Part shown: positions 35,038-43,458 of the stretch, piece by piece
Numbering within the stretch: the stretch's first letter is position 1
Layout: each line of letters opens with the position of its first letter
Source of the DNA: Pseudomonas sp. ANT_H12B
GTDB lineage: Bacteria; Pseudomonadota; Gammaproteobacteria; Pseudomonadales; Pseudomonadaceae
Assembly: GCF_008369325.1 (NCBI RefSeq)
Contig: NZ_VOBI01000014.1
Coordinates: forward strand, 101,114-165,113
DNA length: 64,000 nt
Reading direction: 5' to 3'
The notes under the pieces: model-generated
Database searches by the model: none
The model's input: only the letters and a program-made list of their open reading frames with translations
What the model was told of the DNA's origin: nothing
Position numbers and translations under genes: made by a program

Positions 35038-35062
35038 CATAATGCAAATCTTTCGCATTATG
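35038..35062 (-). promoter_or_regulatory. Fur-like palindrome upstream of icmP
   Basis: A 25-bp imperfect palindrome, CATAATGC-(9)-GCATTATG. Each strand carries CATAATG; aligned to the 19-bp Fur consensus, about 13 and 12 positions match on the two strands. This fits two overlapping Fur dimers. It is about 60 bp from the icmP start. Confidence 0.55.
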
Positions 35063-35232
35063 TGTAAAGGGTTGTACCTGGAAATATTTCTTATTCACGG
35101 TATTGGTCTGCCACCACATGATTTGTAATTGGATGGACTCGCCCTCGCTGTCGATGGCTGTTTAGACTGCCACCGTGGCGCATTGACGCCTCGGCCTGGG
35201 CGAGTCCATCCAGTTACATGGTCCGTATAAGG

Positions 35233-37284
35233 TCAATGGATGGCTGCGCTACTGCGCTGGGCCTGTTTCAGGTAGACGCTCAATTCTCGCGCCGGCAGCG
35301 GTTTGCTGTAGAGATAACCCTGACCTTCGTGACAGCCTTCAGAGATGATGTAAGCCTCTTGCTCCGGGGTTTCCACGCCTTCGGCAATCACCTGCATGCC
35401 CAGGCTTTTGCCCAGTTGGATGATGGCGCGAACGATGGTCGCATCGTCGTCGTCATCGAGCAGGTCCTGAACGAAGCTCTTGTCGATCTTGATCTTGTCC
35501 AGCGGCAGGCTTTTCAGATAGCTCAATGACGAGTAACCGGTGCCGAAGTCGTCGATCGCGATCAACGCCCCGGAGCGGCGCAGGCTCAGCAGATGCTGGG
35601 CGGCCGTGCTGATGTCTTCCATCAGGCCGGTTTCGGTGACTTCCAGTTCCAGGCTGCGCGGTGGCAAGCGATACATCTGCAGCAGATTGTTGACCACCCG
35701 TGGCAGCTCTGCTTGGTGCAGCTGTACGGTGGACAGGTTCACCGCCATGCGCAGGTCGACGAAACCCTGGTCATGCCAGTCGCGCAATTGCTTGCACGCC
35801 TGATCCAGCACCCATTCGCCGATGGCGATGATGGTGCCGTTCTGCTCGGCCAAGGGGATAAACAGGTCCGGCGGAACCAGCCCGTGCTCAGGATGCTGCC
35901 AGCGAATCAGCGCCTCGACGCCCACTACCCGGTGATCGCGGTAGCTGATCTGCGGTTGGTAGACGAGGTAGAACTGATCACGGATCAAGGCATCGCGCAG
36001 GTCTTTTTCCAGCTCGCGGCGGCGGCGCATCTCGGTGTCGACGCTGGCGATATAGAACTGATAACGGTTGCGCGAGCGAGTCTTGGCCAGGGTCATGGTC
36101 TGCTCGGCTTTTTGCAGCAGTTTCTCGGTGCTGTCACCGTCCTCCGGGAACAGGGTGATGCCGATGGTGGCGCGCAGACGAATCTCTTGATGGTCGAGGG
36201 CGAACGCCGCTTCCAGGTCATCGAGAATGCTTTGGGCCAGTTCGGCCGCTTCGTAGGGTTGTTCGATATCGGCCTGAACCAGGGCGAACTGGTCGCCGCC
36301 CAGACGGGCGAGGGCGCCGAGGCGACCGCTGTGGGCTCGCAGGCGATCGGCCAGTGCCAGCAGCAGTTGGTCGCCGGTCTGGTAGCTGAACTGTTCGTTG
36401 ATGCCCTTGAAGTCATCCAGGCCGACCACCAATACCGCGACCCGCCGTTGCAATTTGCCGGCGTCGACGAGGATTTTGTCCAGCTGTTGCTGCAACTGCT
36501 GGCGGTTGGGCAGACCGGTGAGGAAATCGTACTGGGCCATGCGCAGCAGGCTGTTTTCCGCTTCGTGGCGCAGATGGGTGTTGCGCTCGATGGACTCGAG
36601 CAACTGGTTGGCGGTGTTGATCCAGATCCCCAGTTCGTTTTTCTCGTGGCCCTTGAGCTGCGGAATCTTGTGTTCGCTGGGGCGATCCGGATTGATATTG
36701 GTCAGGTGTTCGATGATCCGCGACAGCGGTTTGGTCAGCAGCCAGTGATAGACCAGATACAGCACCAGCGCCATGGCCAGGACGCGCAACACGCCGGAGA
36801 TGAAAATGATCACCGAGCTGACAATGAAACCCTGGCCGTAGGTGGCGGTGTCGAGGGTGATGCTTAGGTCGCCGTAGTACTCGCTGTAAGGGCCGCGACC
36901 CACCAGTTGGGTGGTGAAGGTGCGCTCCCTGCCAAGGATCAGGTCGGTCAGCCAGCGGCTATTGGAGTGCTGCAACTCGCGAGACTTTTGCGCGAGCATC
37001 GCTTCGTTGGGATGGCCGATGGAGGCCTGGCGCACGGCGTCGTCCTGGAACAGGCCTTCGATCACCTGCATACCCATTTCACGGTCCAGGCTGTAGACGG
37101 CCTGGGTCGAGGGGTCGCGGAACATGTCGAGGATCCGTTGGGCATCGTTGGCCACGGCCTGGCGTGTTTTATAGGCATCGAAAACGATCTGCGCGCAGCT
37201 CAAGACCACGCCGACGATCAATGCCGACAGGAGCACCACTCGAAGCAACTTCACCGACAAGCTGTTCTTGAGTTCCAGCTTCAA
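35233..37284 (-). CDS. bifA: BifA-type cyclic-di-GMP phosphodiesterase
   Basis: A 683-residue inner-membrane protein. TM1 is at about residues 12-34, a periplasmic sensory region follows to about 150, TM2 at about 152-180, then a HAMP-like linker, a degenerate GGDEF domain (260-415) and an EAL domain (430-670). The GGDEF signature reads LARLGGDQFAL, as in P. aeruginosa BifA. The EAL signature EALIRW, DDFGTGYSS and the late KIDKSFVQDL are intact, so it should degrade c-di-GMP and favour motility over biofilm. Position next to sodB matches PA4367. Confidence 0.9.
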   Translation of the reverse strand: MKLELKNSLSVKLLRVVLLSALIVGVVLSCAQIVFDAYKTRQAVANDAQRILDMFRDPSTQAVYSLDREMGMQVIEGLFQDDAVRQASIGHPNEAMLAQKSRELQHSNSRWLTDLILGRERTFTTQLVGRGPYSEYYGDLSITLDTATYGQGFIVSSVIIFISGVLRVLAMALVLYLVYHWLLTKPLSRIIEHLTNINPDRPSEHKIPQLKGHEKNELGIWINTANQLLESIERNTHLRHEAENSLLRMAQYDFLTGLPNRQQLQQQLDKILVDAGKLQRRVAVLVVGLDDFKGINEQFSYQTGDQLLLALADRLRAHSGRLGALARLGGDQFALVQADIEQPYEAAELAQSILDDLEAAFALDHQEIRLRATIGITLFPEDGDSTEKLLQKAEQTMTLAKTRSRNRYQFYIASVDTEMRRRRELEKDLRDALIRDQFYLVYQPQISYRDHRVVGVEALIRWQHPEHGLVPPDLFIPLAEQNGTIIAIGEWVLDQACKQLRDWHDQGFVDLRMAVNLSTVQLHQAELPRVVNNLLQMYRLPPRSLELEVTETGLMEDISTAAQHLLSLRRSGALIAIDDFGTGYSSLSYLKSLPLDKIKIDKSFVQDLLDDDDDATIVRAIIQLGKSLGMQVIAEGVETPEQEAYIISEGCHEGQGYLYSKPLPARELSVYLKQAQRSSAAIH

Positions 37285-37828
37285 AGGGTTATTCCTTGTT
37301 CCGTGCGGGTAGCGTCAAGTTGCCATGAGTATTGGCAATCCCGTGATGGCAGTCAAAGGGACAATCAATCACATGGGGTTTTGCCTGTAGCTTGGCCGAA
37401 ATGCTGTGGCTTGGAGTGTTTGCCTATTCGTACTGTGTCGGTTGTTGGGGCCTTCAACTTGAGGGGGGTTGGGACATATTTTCCGTTTGGTTGATGTTAG
37501 ACGGCTGTGGCGTTGGGGCAAGGGGCTGAAGGCTTGTTTCATCGTGGGAAATCGGCTTGGTTTTTGCGGATGCACCTATTGAGTGGTGAGGGGCAAAAGG
37601 CGAAAGGTGAACGCCGATCCCCCTGTGGGGGGCTTGCTCGCGAAGGCGGCCTGACAGCCGACCAATCTCTTCCTGCCAAACATCCAATCCCTGTGGGAGC
37701 GAGCCTGCTCGCGATGGTGGCCGCGCAGGCAGCGGATGCGTCCGTTTAAACAGCGGTAAAAAAACCAGACCTTTCCCACGAGGTTTTCAGGTTGCCTGTA
37801 GGAAGCGGGTTCAATTACCTTTTGGCTG
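37285..37828. other. Gene-free stretch with degenerate REP
   Basis: About 540 bp upstream of bifA. It holds a single-sided and diverged REP pair at 37620-37720 and the bifA promoter region, but no coding frame I can support. A minus-strand frame from 37576 to 38103 crosses REP and the RNA-like element and is judged spurious. Confidence 0.6.
37620..37720. repeat. Two REP units in direct orientation
   Basis: CCCTGTGGGGGGCTTGCTCG at the left is a diverged unit; CCCTGTGGGAGCGAGCCTGC at the right is a canonical one in the same orientation. Most other pairs in the window are inverted. Confidence 0.7.
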
Positions 37829-38026
37829 TCGCTGAAAATCAGCGATGGGGTGTGAGAACCCGGCAAGTCATAGTCATCCAGCGCCAGTATCCGCATAATT
37901 GCCGCCAGCTTATCTGCTGCATATGCGTTATGGCGGCTGTGTGCGGGCAGACTTCGGTCTGGCCGGGTGTCTATGACCGGTTTCTCACCTCGCACATAGC
38001 TGCCACCTCTTCGTCGCGTGAGAAAC
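37829..38026 (+). ncRNA. Candidate structured cis-regulatory RNA upstream of DUF6124 gene
   Basis: Four helices can be drawn. P0: TCGCTGA-AAA-TCAGCGA (37829-37845). P1: GTGAGAACCCGG (37852-37863) with CCGGTTTCTCAC (37977-37988), 11 of 12 pairs. P2 within P1: GCCGCCA (37901-37907) with TGGCGGC (37931-37937). P3 within P1: CAGAC-TTCG-GTCTG (37948-37961), a UUCG tetraloop. The 3' strand of P1 can instead pair perfectly with GTGAGAAAC at 38018-38026, directly before the GAGGG and ATG of the DUF6124 gene. Such exclusive pairing is riboswitch-like. No ligand is known to me, and the family assignment is open. Confidence 0.55.
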
Positions 38027-38035
38027 GGCGAGGGA

Positions 38036-38329
38036 ATGGCACCCAACGTCATAGGCATTCCCTTGGATAAATTAATCCCCGATCCCCCCTTCAACAGCTC
38101 CAAACCCTACAACCCCAGCCCCATGTTCCTGATCTCCCCGGACATGAACACCGAGACCCTCCTGGCCCACGCCTGTGAGTCATTGGCTTCAGCCAACGTC
38201 TTGGCCAGTGATTTCGCCACCTACCTGACCGGCTCCCAGCGCAGTACGGCGTTGGCCATTGCGCAGATCGTCATGCTGGCGGACTTGGCCGTTAATCGGG
38301 CGTTGGATATCGTCGACCCGCAGGAATAG
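38036..38329 (+). CDS. DUF6124 family small protein
   Basis: A 97-residue protein of a Pseudomonas-restricted family of unknown function. The conserved core is PSPMFLISPDMNTETLLAHA followed by CESLASANVLASDFA and a C-terminal helix with IAQIVMLADLAVNRALD. The N-terminal part is shorter than in most homologues I recall. The ATG at 38036 sits only 1-2 nt after GAGGG; a GTG at 38018 lies inside the RNA-like element and is the alternative. It stands alone between the candidate regulatory RNA and a REP doublet. It is probably cytoplasmic, since no signal or membrane segment is seen. Confidence 0.75.
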   Translation: MAPNVIGIPLDKLIPDPPFNSSKPYNPSPMFLISPDMNTETLLAHACESLASANVLASDFATYLTGSQRSTALAIAQIVMLADLAVNRALDIVDPQE

Positions 38330-38361
38330 GCGTTCGGTCAGTTATACCGCGTTATCGTTCT

Positions 38362-38424
38362 TCGCGAGCAGGCTCGCTCCCACAGGTACATCGGTGTCCT
38401 TGTGGGAGCGAGCCTGCTCGCGAA
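38362..38424. repeat. REP doublet
   Basis: CGCGAGCAGGCTCGCTCCCACAGG... inverted against TGTGGGAGCGAGCCTGCTCG with a 14-nt spacer. It separates the convergent DUF6124 and sodB genes. Confidence 0.88.
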
Positions 38425-38463
38425 GGCGGTCCAACTGCCGCCGCAAGACTTTTCCTGGCCCAT

Positions 38464-38494
38464 AAAAAAACCCGACCTAAGCCGGGTTTTTTAT
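38464..38494 (-). terminator. Terminator after sodB
   Basis: Hairpin AAAAAACCCG...CGGGTTTTTT between the convergent sodB and DUF6124 genes; usable on both strands. Confidence 0.8.
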
Positions 38495-38505
38495 GGGCAT
38501 CGATC

Positions 38506-39102
38506 TTAAGCGGTGAAGGTTTTGCCTTCGAACTGCTCAGCCACGAATTTCCAGTTGACCAGGTTCCAGAACGCTTCGACGTACTTCGGACGAAGGTTGC
38601 GGTAGTCGATGTAGTAAGCGTGTTCCCAGACGTCGCAGGTCAGCAGCGGGGTGTCGCCGCTGGTCAGCGGGTTGCCGGCGCCGATGGTGCTGGCCAGGGC
38701 CAGGGAACCGTCAGCCTTTTTCACCAGCCAGCCCCAACCGGAACCGAAGGTGCCGATGGAAGTCTTGCTGAACTCTTCCTTGAACTTGTCGAACGAACCG
38801 AAAGAAGCGTTGATGGCCTCAGCCAGCGCGCCGGTTGGTTGACCGCCGGCGTTTGGCGCCAGGCAGTTCCAGTAGAAAGTGTGGTTCCAGACTTGAGCGG
38901 CGTTGTTGAAGATACCGCCCGAGGAAGACTTGACGATTTCTTCCAGAGTCTTGCCTTCGAACTCGGTGCCTGGCACCAGGTTGTTCAGGTTCACGACGTA
39001 GGTGTTGTGGTGCTTGTCGTGGTGGTATTCCAGAGTTTCCTTGGAAATGTGCGGCTGCAGGGCATCGTGTGCGTAAGGCAGCGGCGGCAATTCGAAAGCC
39101 AT
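38506..39102 (-). CDS. sodB: Iron superoxide dismutase
   Basis: A 198-residue cytoplasmic enzyme that converts superoxide to peroxide and oxygen. Metal ligands are visible: His in PHISKETLEYHHDKHH (H26-type), His in QVWNHTFYW, and Asp/His in LTCDVWEHAYYIDY. The residues AQVWNHTFYWNCL and the Fe-type GSGWGWLV agree with FeSOD. An open frame continues 104 codons upstream, but the ATG at 39102 with AGGAG before it gives the exact family length. Confidence 0.97.
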   Translation of the reverse strand: MAFELPPLPYAHDALQPHISKETLEYHHDKHHNTYVVNLNNLVPGTEFEGKTLEEIVKSSSGGIFNNAAQVWNHTFYWNCLAPNAGGQPTGALAEAINASFGSFDKFKEEFSKTSIGTFGSGWGWLVKKADGSLALASTIGAGNPLTSGDTPLLTCDVWEHAYYIDYRNLRPKYVEAFWNLVNWKFVAEQFEGKTFTA

Positions 39103-39278
39103 GATGATTCTCCTAATCAGGTCAGTTGCGGTGAGCGCAAGGCCGATCACGGGCGGCCAGACAAGCGCCGGGGAGTTTGTACTCTTTGCGGCGCATCGGA
39201 CCGGATCATAGCACCGGGGGTGCGGCATAACCACGCAACAACTGTGTGGGAAAGAGGTTCCAGAGCCTTTTGGAATAA

Positions 39279-39881
39279 TCAGCCAGCGGCGATTAATTGA
39301 AAGGCTACGGAAAACATCATCACCGCTACCAGCAGATCGAGAATTCTCCAGGTGCTCGGTCGTGCCAGCCATGGCGCCAACCATGCTGCGCCCAGCGCCA
39401 AGGTGAAAAACCACAACAACGACGCACTGGCTGCGCCCACGACATAAGCGCCGGGCTCGGTTTGTTGGGCGCCGAGGGAGCCGATCAGCAACACGGTATC
39501 CAGATAAACGTGCGGGTTGAGCAACGTTACCGCCAGGGCGCTGAGCATCACCGCGCGCAGTGAGCGCACAGTCTGATTTTCACCCTGTTGCAGACTTTGT
39601 TTCGAACAGGCCCGACGCAACGCCAGGCTGCCATACCAGATCAGAAACGCCGCGCCACCCCAACGGGCGACTGCCAGTAATGTCGGGTTTTGCGCCAGCA
39701 CCGTCGCCAGGCCAAATACCCCGGCGGCCACCAGCAACGCATCGCAGGTCACGCAGAGTGCCGCCACTGGCAGGTGATGTTCGCGCCTCAGACTCTGAGC
39801 CAGCACAAACGCATTCTGGGTACCGATCGCCATGATCAGCCCCGCGGCCACCAACAGGCCGTTCACATAGCTTTGCCACAT
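39279..39881 (-). CDS. argO: LysE/ArgO-family amino acid exporter
   Basis: A 200-residue membrane exporter with about six hydrophobic segments. The N-terminus GLLVAAGLIMAIGTQNAFVL holds the family motif, and LNPHVYLDTVLLIGSL the second one. ArgO exports arginine (and canavanine or lysine) and is activated by ArgP in E. coli. An argP gene lies two genes away on the opposite strand, which supports the call. The longest frame has 20 extra residues; I chose the ATG at 39881. Confidence 0.87.
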   Translation of the reverse strand: MWQSYVNGLLVAAGLIMAIGTQNAFVLAQSLRREHHLPVAALCVTCDALLVAAGVFGLATVLAQNPTLLAVARWGGAAFLIWYGSLALRRACSKQSLQQGENQTVRSLRAVMLSALAVTLLNPHVYLDTVLLIGSLGAQQTEPGAYVVGAASASLLWFFTLALGAAWLAPWLARPSTWRILDLLVAVMMFSVAFQLIAAG

Positions 39882-39888
39882 AAGATTT

Positions 39889-40290
39889 TTACTCCGCGTT
39901 CGCCGCCAGGTCCCGCAGTACTTGCAGGGCGCGTTCGGCATCGGCCTGGCCGACGAATAAATGGTCGTGGAAGTAGCCGGCGATCACGTTGCAGCTGATG
40001 CCGGCCTGGCCTAATGCCGTGGCGAACGCGGCGGTCAGGCCGACGGCTTCGAGGGCTGAGTGCACGTTCAAGGTGATCCAGGCCGCGACGTAATCGAAAC
40101 TGAAGCCTGCCTTCTCGGCGTGGGAACGTTCCAGAATCACCGTCAGACCTTCCTGCTCGCGAAAGCTGCCGACAACCTCCAGACCCGCTGGCAACTGGCC
40201 GTCGCGCAGGGTGCAGAACACGTATTCGCCGACGTTGAGTTGCGGGCTCATGCTGCGCAGCAAGGTTGCCAATGAAGTTTCGCCAGCCAT
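39889..40290 (-). CDS. ACT-domain protein
   Basis: A 133-residue protein with two ACT-like halves: residues 1-65 (YVFCTLRDGQLPAGLEVVGS, GLTVILERSHAE) and 70-130 (WITLNVHSALEAVGLTAAFA, GISCNVIAGYFHDHLFV). Such proteins bind amino acids and act as small regulators; the ligand is not known. It begins the operon with the LysE-type exporter (7-bp gap) and is divergent from argP, so an amino acid sensing role next to export is likely. Confidence 0.8.
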   Translation of the reverse strand: MAGETSLATLLRSMSPQLNVGEYVFCTLRDGQLPAGLEVVGSFREQEGLTVILERSHAEKAGFSFDYVAAWITLNVHSALEAVGLTAAFATALGQAGISCNVIAGYFHDHLFVGQADAERALQVLRDLAANAE

Positions 40291-40386
40291 GTCGATGATC
40301 CTTGTTCAAGAGTTCTTGCTGGCCATTCTCCGGTGTGACGTTGTATAAGAAAAACCAATAGTGCTGATCGCTCATTAGGAAAACTG

Positions 40387-41280
40387 ATGTTCGACTATAA
40401 ATTGCTTTCTGCATTGGCCGCGGTGGTCGAGCAGGCCGGGTTCGAACGCGCTGCGCAGGTGCTGGGCTTGTCGCAATCGGCGATCTCCCAGCGCATCAAG
40501 TTGCTCGAGGCGCGGGTCGGCCAACCGGTGCTGGTGCGGGTGACACCGCCGGCTCCGACCGAAATCGGCCGACGGCTGCTTAACCATGTGCAACAGGTGC
40601 GTTTACTTGAACGGGACTTGCAAACACTGGTGCCGGCACTCGACGAAGAAGGCCTGCCGGAACGTCTGCGCATTGCCTTGAATGCCGACAGCCTCGCCAC
40701 GTGGTGGGCCGTGGCAGTGGGCGACTTTTGCGCAGAACAGCATCTGCTGCTGGACCTGGTGGTTGAAGACCAGACCGTTGGCCTCAAACGTATGCGCGCC
40801 GGAGAAGTTGCAGCGTGCGTCTGCGCCAGTGAACGTCCGGTGGCCGGCGCGCGTAGCGTGTTGCTGGGAGCCATGCGCTACCGCGCGTTGGCCAGTCCGG
40901 CGTTTATTGCCCGGCATTTTCCTGGAGGTGTGCGCGCCGATCAGTTGTCGAAAACGCCAGCGTTAGTCTTTGGCCCGGATGATTTCCTACAGCATCGCTA
41001 CCTGGCGTCCCTCGGCGTTGATGGCGGTTTCGAACACCATCTATGCCCCTCGTCCGAAGGCTTCATCCGCCTCACGGAAGCGGGCCTCGGTTGGGGCCTG
41101 GTGCCTGAATTGCAGGTTCGCGAGCAACTGGAACGCGGTGTATTGCTGGAGCTTTTGCCAGATAAGCCGATCGATGTGCCGCTGTACTGGCATCATTGGC
41201 GCAATGGCGGTCAGCTGCTTGGGTTACTCACCGATCAATTGGTGCGCTCGTCAAAACAATGGTTGGTGCCGTTGGACTGA
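40387..41280 (+). CDS. argP: LysR-family regulator ArgP (IciA)
   Basis: A 297-residue LysR-type regulator. The winged HTH at residues 1-60 contains ALAAVVEQAGFERAAQVLGL and SQSAISQRIKLLEARVGQPV. The effector-binding domain follows. The N-terminus MFDYKLLSALAAV is characteristic of ArgP. In E. coli it activates argO with arginine and is inhibited by lysine. It is divergent from the ACT-argO unit, with about 95 bp between starts that should hold its operator. Confidence 0.88.
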   Translation: MFDYKLLSALAAVVEQAGFERAAQVLGLSQSAISQRIKLLEARVGQPVLVRVTPPAPTEIGRRLLNHVQQVRLLERDLQTLVPALDEEGLPERLRIALNADSLATWWAVAVGDFCAEQHLLLDLVVEDQTVGLKRMRAGEVAACVCASERPVAGARSVLLGAMRYRALASPAFIARHFPGGVRADQLSKTPALVFGPDDFLQHRYLASLGVDGGFEHHLCPSSEGFIRLTEAGLGWGLVPELQVREQLERGVLLELLPDKPIDVPLYWHHWRNGGQLLGLLTDQLVRSSKQWLVPLD

Positions 41281-41348
41281 CGGGCAGCGTCAAGACCTCA
41301 CGCCCTACGCAATGTGCAGAACGCAAAACGAAATATTCGGAGCAATTC

Positions 41349-42341
41349 ATGAAGATTCTGGTCACCGGCGCAAGCGGTTTCATCGGCGGGCGCTTTGCGC
41401 GTTTCGCCCTGGAGCAAGGCCTGGACGTGCGGGTCAACGGTCGCCGGGCCGAGAGTGTGGAGCATTTGGTGCGTCGCGGCGCTGAGTTCATCCAAGGCGA
41501 CTTGAGCGACCCGCAACTGGCGCGTGACCTGTGTTCAGAGGTCGAAGCCGTGGTCCATTGCGCCGGTGCGGTCGGCTTGTGGGGCCGTTATCAGGACTTT
41601 CATCAAGGTAACGTGCAGGTCACCGAAAATGTGGTCGAGGCCTGCCTGAAACAACGGGTCCGGCGGCTGGTGCACTTGTCGTCGCCGTCGATTTACTTCG
41701 ATGGCCGCGATCACTTGGGTTTGACCGAAGAACAGGTGCCCAAACGCTTCAAGCATCCCTACGCCGCGACCAAGTACCTGGCCGAACAAAAGGTCTTTGG
41801 CGCCCAGGAGTTCGGCCTTGAAACCCTGGCCCTGCGCCCGCGATTCGTGACGGGGGCCGGTGACATGAGCATCTTCCCGCGCTTGCTGAAGATGCAACGC
41901 AAAGGTCGCTTGGCAATAGTCGGTAACGGTTTGAACAAAGTCGATTTCACCAGCGTGCAAAACCTCAACGAAGCATTGCTCAGCAGTTTGCTGGCCAGCG
42001 GTTCGGCGTTGGGCAAGGCTTACAACATCAGTAACGGGACGCCGATTCCGTTGTGGGACGTGGTCAATTACGTCATGCGCAAGATGGATGTCCCACAGGT
42101 GACCCGTCACCGTTCCTACGGTTTGGCCTACACCGTTGCAGCGCTCAATGAGGGCGTGTGCAAACTGTGGCCGGGTCGTCCCGAACCGACCCTGTCGCGC
42201 TTGGGCATGCAGGTGATGAACAAAAATTTCACCCTGGACATCAGCCGCGCCCGGCATTATCTGGACTACGATCCGAAAGTCAGTCTCTGGACCGCCCTCG
42301 ATGAATTTTGCGGCTGGTGGAAGGCTCAGGACATTCGCTGA
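41349..42341 (+). CDS. NAD(P)-dependent epimerase/3-beta-HSD-like protein
   Basis: A 330-residue extended SDR. The nucleotide-binding motif TGASGFIGGRFA is at residues 7-18 and the catalytic Y-x-x-x-K in HPYAATKYLAEQ. The sequence fits the 3-beta-hydroxysteroid dehydrogenase/isomerase-like branch; the true substrate is unknown. The preceding frame runs upstream into argP, but ATG 41349 fits the Rossmann start (MKILVTGASG). It follows argP by 68 bp on the same strand. Confidence 0.85.
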   Translation: MKILVTGASGFIGGRFARFALEQGLDVRVNGRRAESVEHLVRRGAEFIQGDLSDPQLARDLCSEVEAVVHCAGAVGLWGRYQDFHQGNVQVTENVVEACLKQRVRRLVHLSSPSIYFDGRDHLGLTEEQVPKRFKHPYAATKYLAEQKVFGAQEFGLETLALRPRFVTGAGDMSIFPRLLKMQRKGRLAIVGNGLNKVDFTSVQNLNEALLSSLLASGSALGKAYNISNGTPIPLWDVVNYVMRKMDVPQVTRHRSYGLAYTVAALNEGVCKLWPGRPEPTLSRLGMQVMNKNFTLDISRARHYLDYDPKVSLWTALDEFCGWWKAQDIR

Positions 42342-42459
42342 CACTCAAGCACCCGCCGCAACACTGAACCGAGTTGGGGGTTGAAGGTCAATCGGTGCAG
42401 CAGTGGGGTTTATACTGCGTCGCATCACGCCATCACCGCGTTCCACAAAGGTTGACTCA

Positions 42460-43335
42460 ATGTCCATGCGTAACGATGCCAACGACGACTTCGACAATGT
42501 ACCGGGCCTGCGTGCCGACAGCCTCGACGACGATGATTTTGTGCCCGCCGCCCGCGCTTCCGTGCATTCGCGGAACGCGCCAGTCGTCAAAGTCAAAAGC
42601 CCGAGCACCGGCCCGTTGTGGGCGCTGGTCGGCGCCTTGTTCTTTGCCTTCGCCGGCCTTGCCTGGTGGAGTTTCCAGCAGCTCTCGCTGATGGAACAGC
42701 AGTTGGTGGCGACCCAGGAAAGTTTCGCCCGCATCAGTGAGGACGCGGCGGGGCGCTTGCAGGACATTTCCGGCAAGGTTGTCGCCAGTCAGACCAACGT
42801 CAGCAGCGGCAGCGAAGCGCTGAAGCTGCAGATCAAACAGCTGGAAAGCAAACTCCAGGAACAAAGCAAGCAGCAGCAAGGTGTTGCCGGCCAGACTTCG
42901 GAGCTGGACAAGCGTCTGGCGCAGATGACCGCCCAGACCAGCGAACTGGACAAACGCTTGGCACAGATGACCGCCCAGACCACTGAGCAACAGACCGCCA
43001 CCATTCAATTGCAGGCTCAGGTCAAAGTCTTGAACAGCGACGTAGCCGTGCTGAAAAGCACACCGGCGGACACTGACAAATTCGACGCCCAGCTGAAAAG
43101 CCTCGGCGCCGACATCGTCGCGCTGAAGAAGCAAGGGAACCCGAGCGCCGCTATCGAACGCCTGGAGCAGGAAGTCATTGTTCTTAAAAGCGAACAGGAC
43201 AATCGCCCGGCCGCTGCGCAAGGTGGCACTAACACCGCTGAGTTTGATGCCTTCCGCGGGCAGACCACCCGCAACATCAACACCCTTCAGGCGCAGATCC
43301 AGAATCTGCAGCAGCAGCTTCGCGCCCGGCCTTGA
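42460..43335 (+). CDS. Membrane-anchored coiled-coil protein with 14-residue repeats
   Basis: A 291-residue protein of unknown function. Residues 1-48 are acidic and disordered, residues about 50-68 (GPLWALVGALFFAFAGLAWW) are a single membrane helix, and residues 75-290 form a long coiled coil in the periplasm. It contains TSELDKRLAQMTAQ twice in tandem, then a partial third (TTEQQ). Homologues in Pseudomonas are annotated only as ATPase-like or hypothetical, but no Walker motif is present. I start at the ATG at 42460 behind AAAGG; Met two codons later is possible. Confidence 0.7.
   Translation: MSMRNDANDDFDNVPGLRADSLDDDDFVPAARASVHSRNAPVVKVKSPSTGPLWALVGALFFAFAGLAWWSFQQLSLMEQQLVATQESFARISEDAAGRLQDISGKVVASQTNVSSGSEALKLQIKQLESKLQEQSKQQQGVAGQTSELDKRLAQMTAQTSELDKRLAQMTAQTTEQQTATIQLQAQVKVLNSDVAVLKSTPADTDKFDAQLKSLGADIVALKKQGNPSAAIERLEQEVIVLKSEQDNRPAAAQGGTNTAEFDAFRGQTTRNINTLQAQIQNLQQQLRARP
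42896..42979 (+). repeat. 42-bp tandem repeat within coding sequence
   Basis: Two adjacent 42-bp units encode the same 14 residues but differ at several third codon positions, so the duplication is old and selection holds the amino acids. Confidence 0.8.
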
Positions 43336-43340
43336 GCCAT

Positions 43341-43371
43341 GAATCATTCCCGGATTCACCGGGAATGATTT
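43341..43371 (+). terminator. Terminator after coiled-coil gene
   Basis: Hairpin AATCATTCCCGG-ATTCA-CCGGGAATGATT followed by TCCTT; near-perfect 12-bp stem. Confidence 0.75.
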
Positions 43372-43458
43372 CCTTACACACTGCGATTCGCTGAATATCC
43401 ATACATGCCCCATTGCCGTCTACGCTCTTGAAACACCGACAAGAACGAGGGATGCGCA

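Noticed and set aside
37576..38103. 175-codon minus-strand frame across the REP pair and RNA-like element
   Set aside because: It crosses REP sequences and its conserved part coincides with paired RNA segments; I judge conservation to be that of RNA structure, though this needs an alignment.
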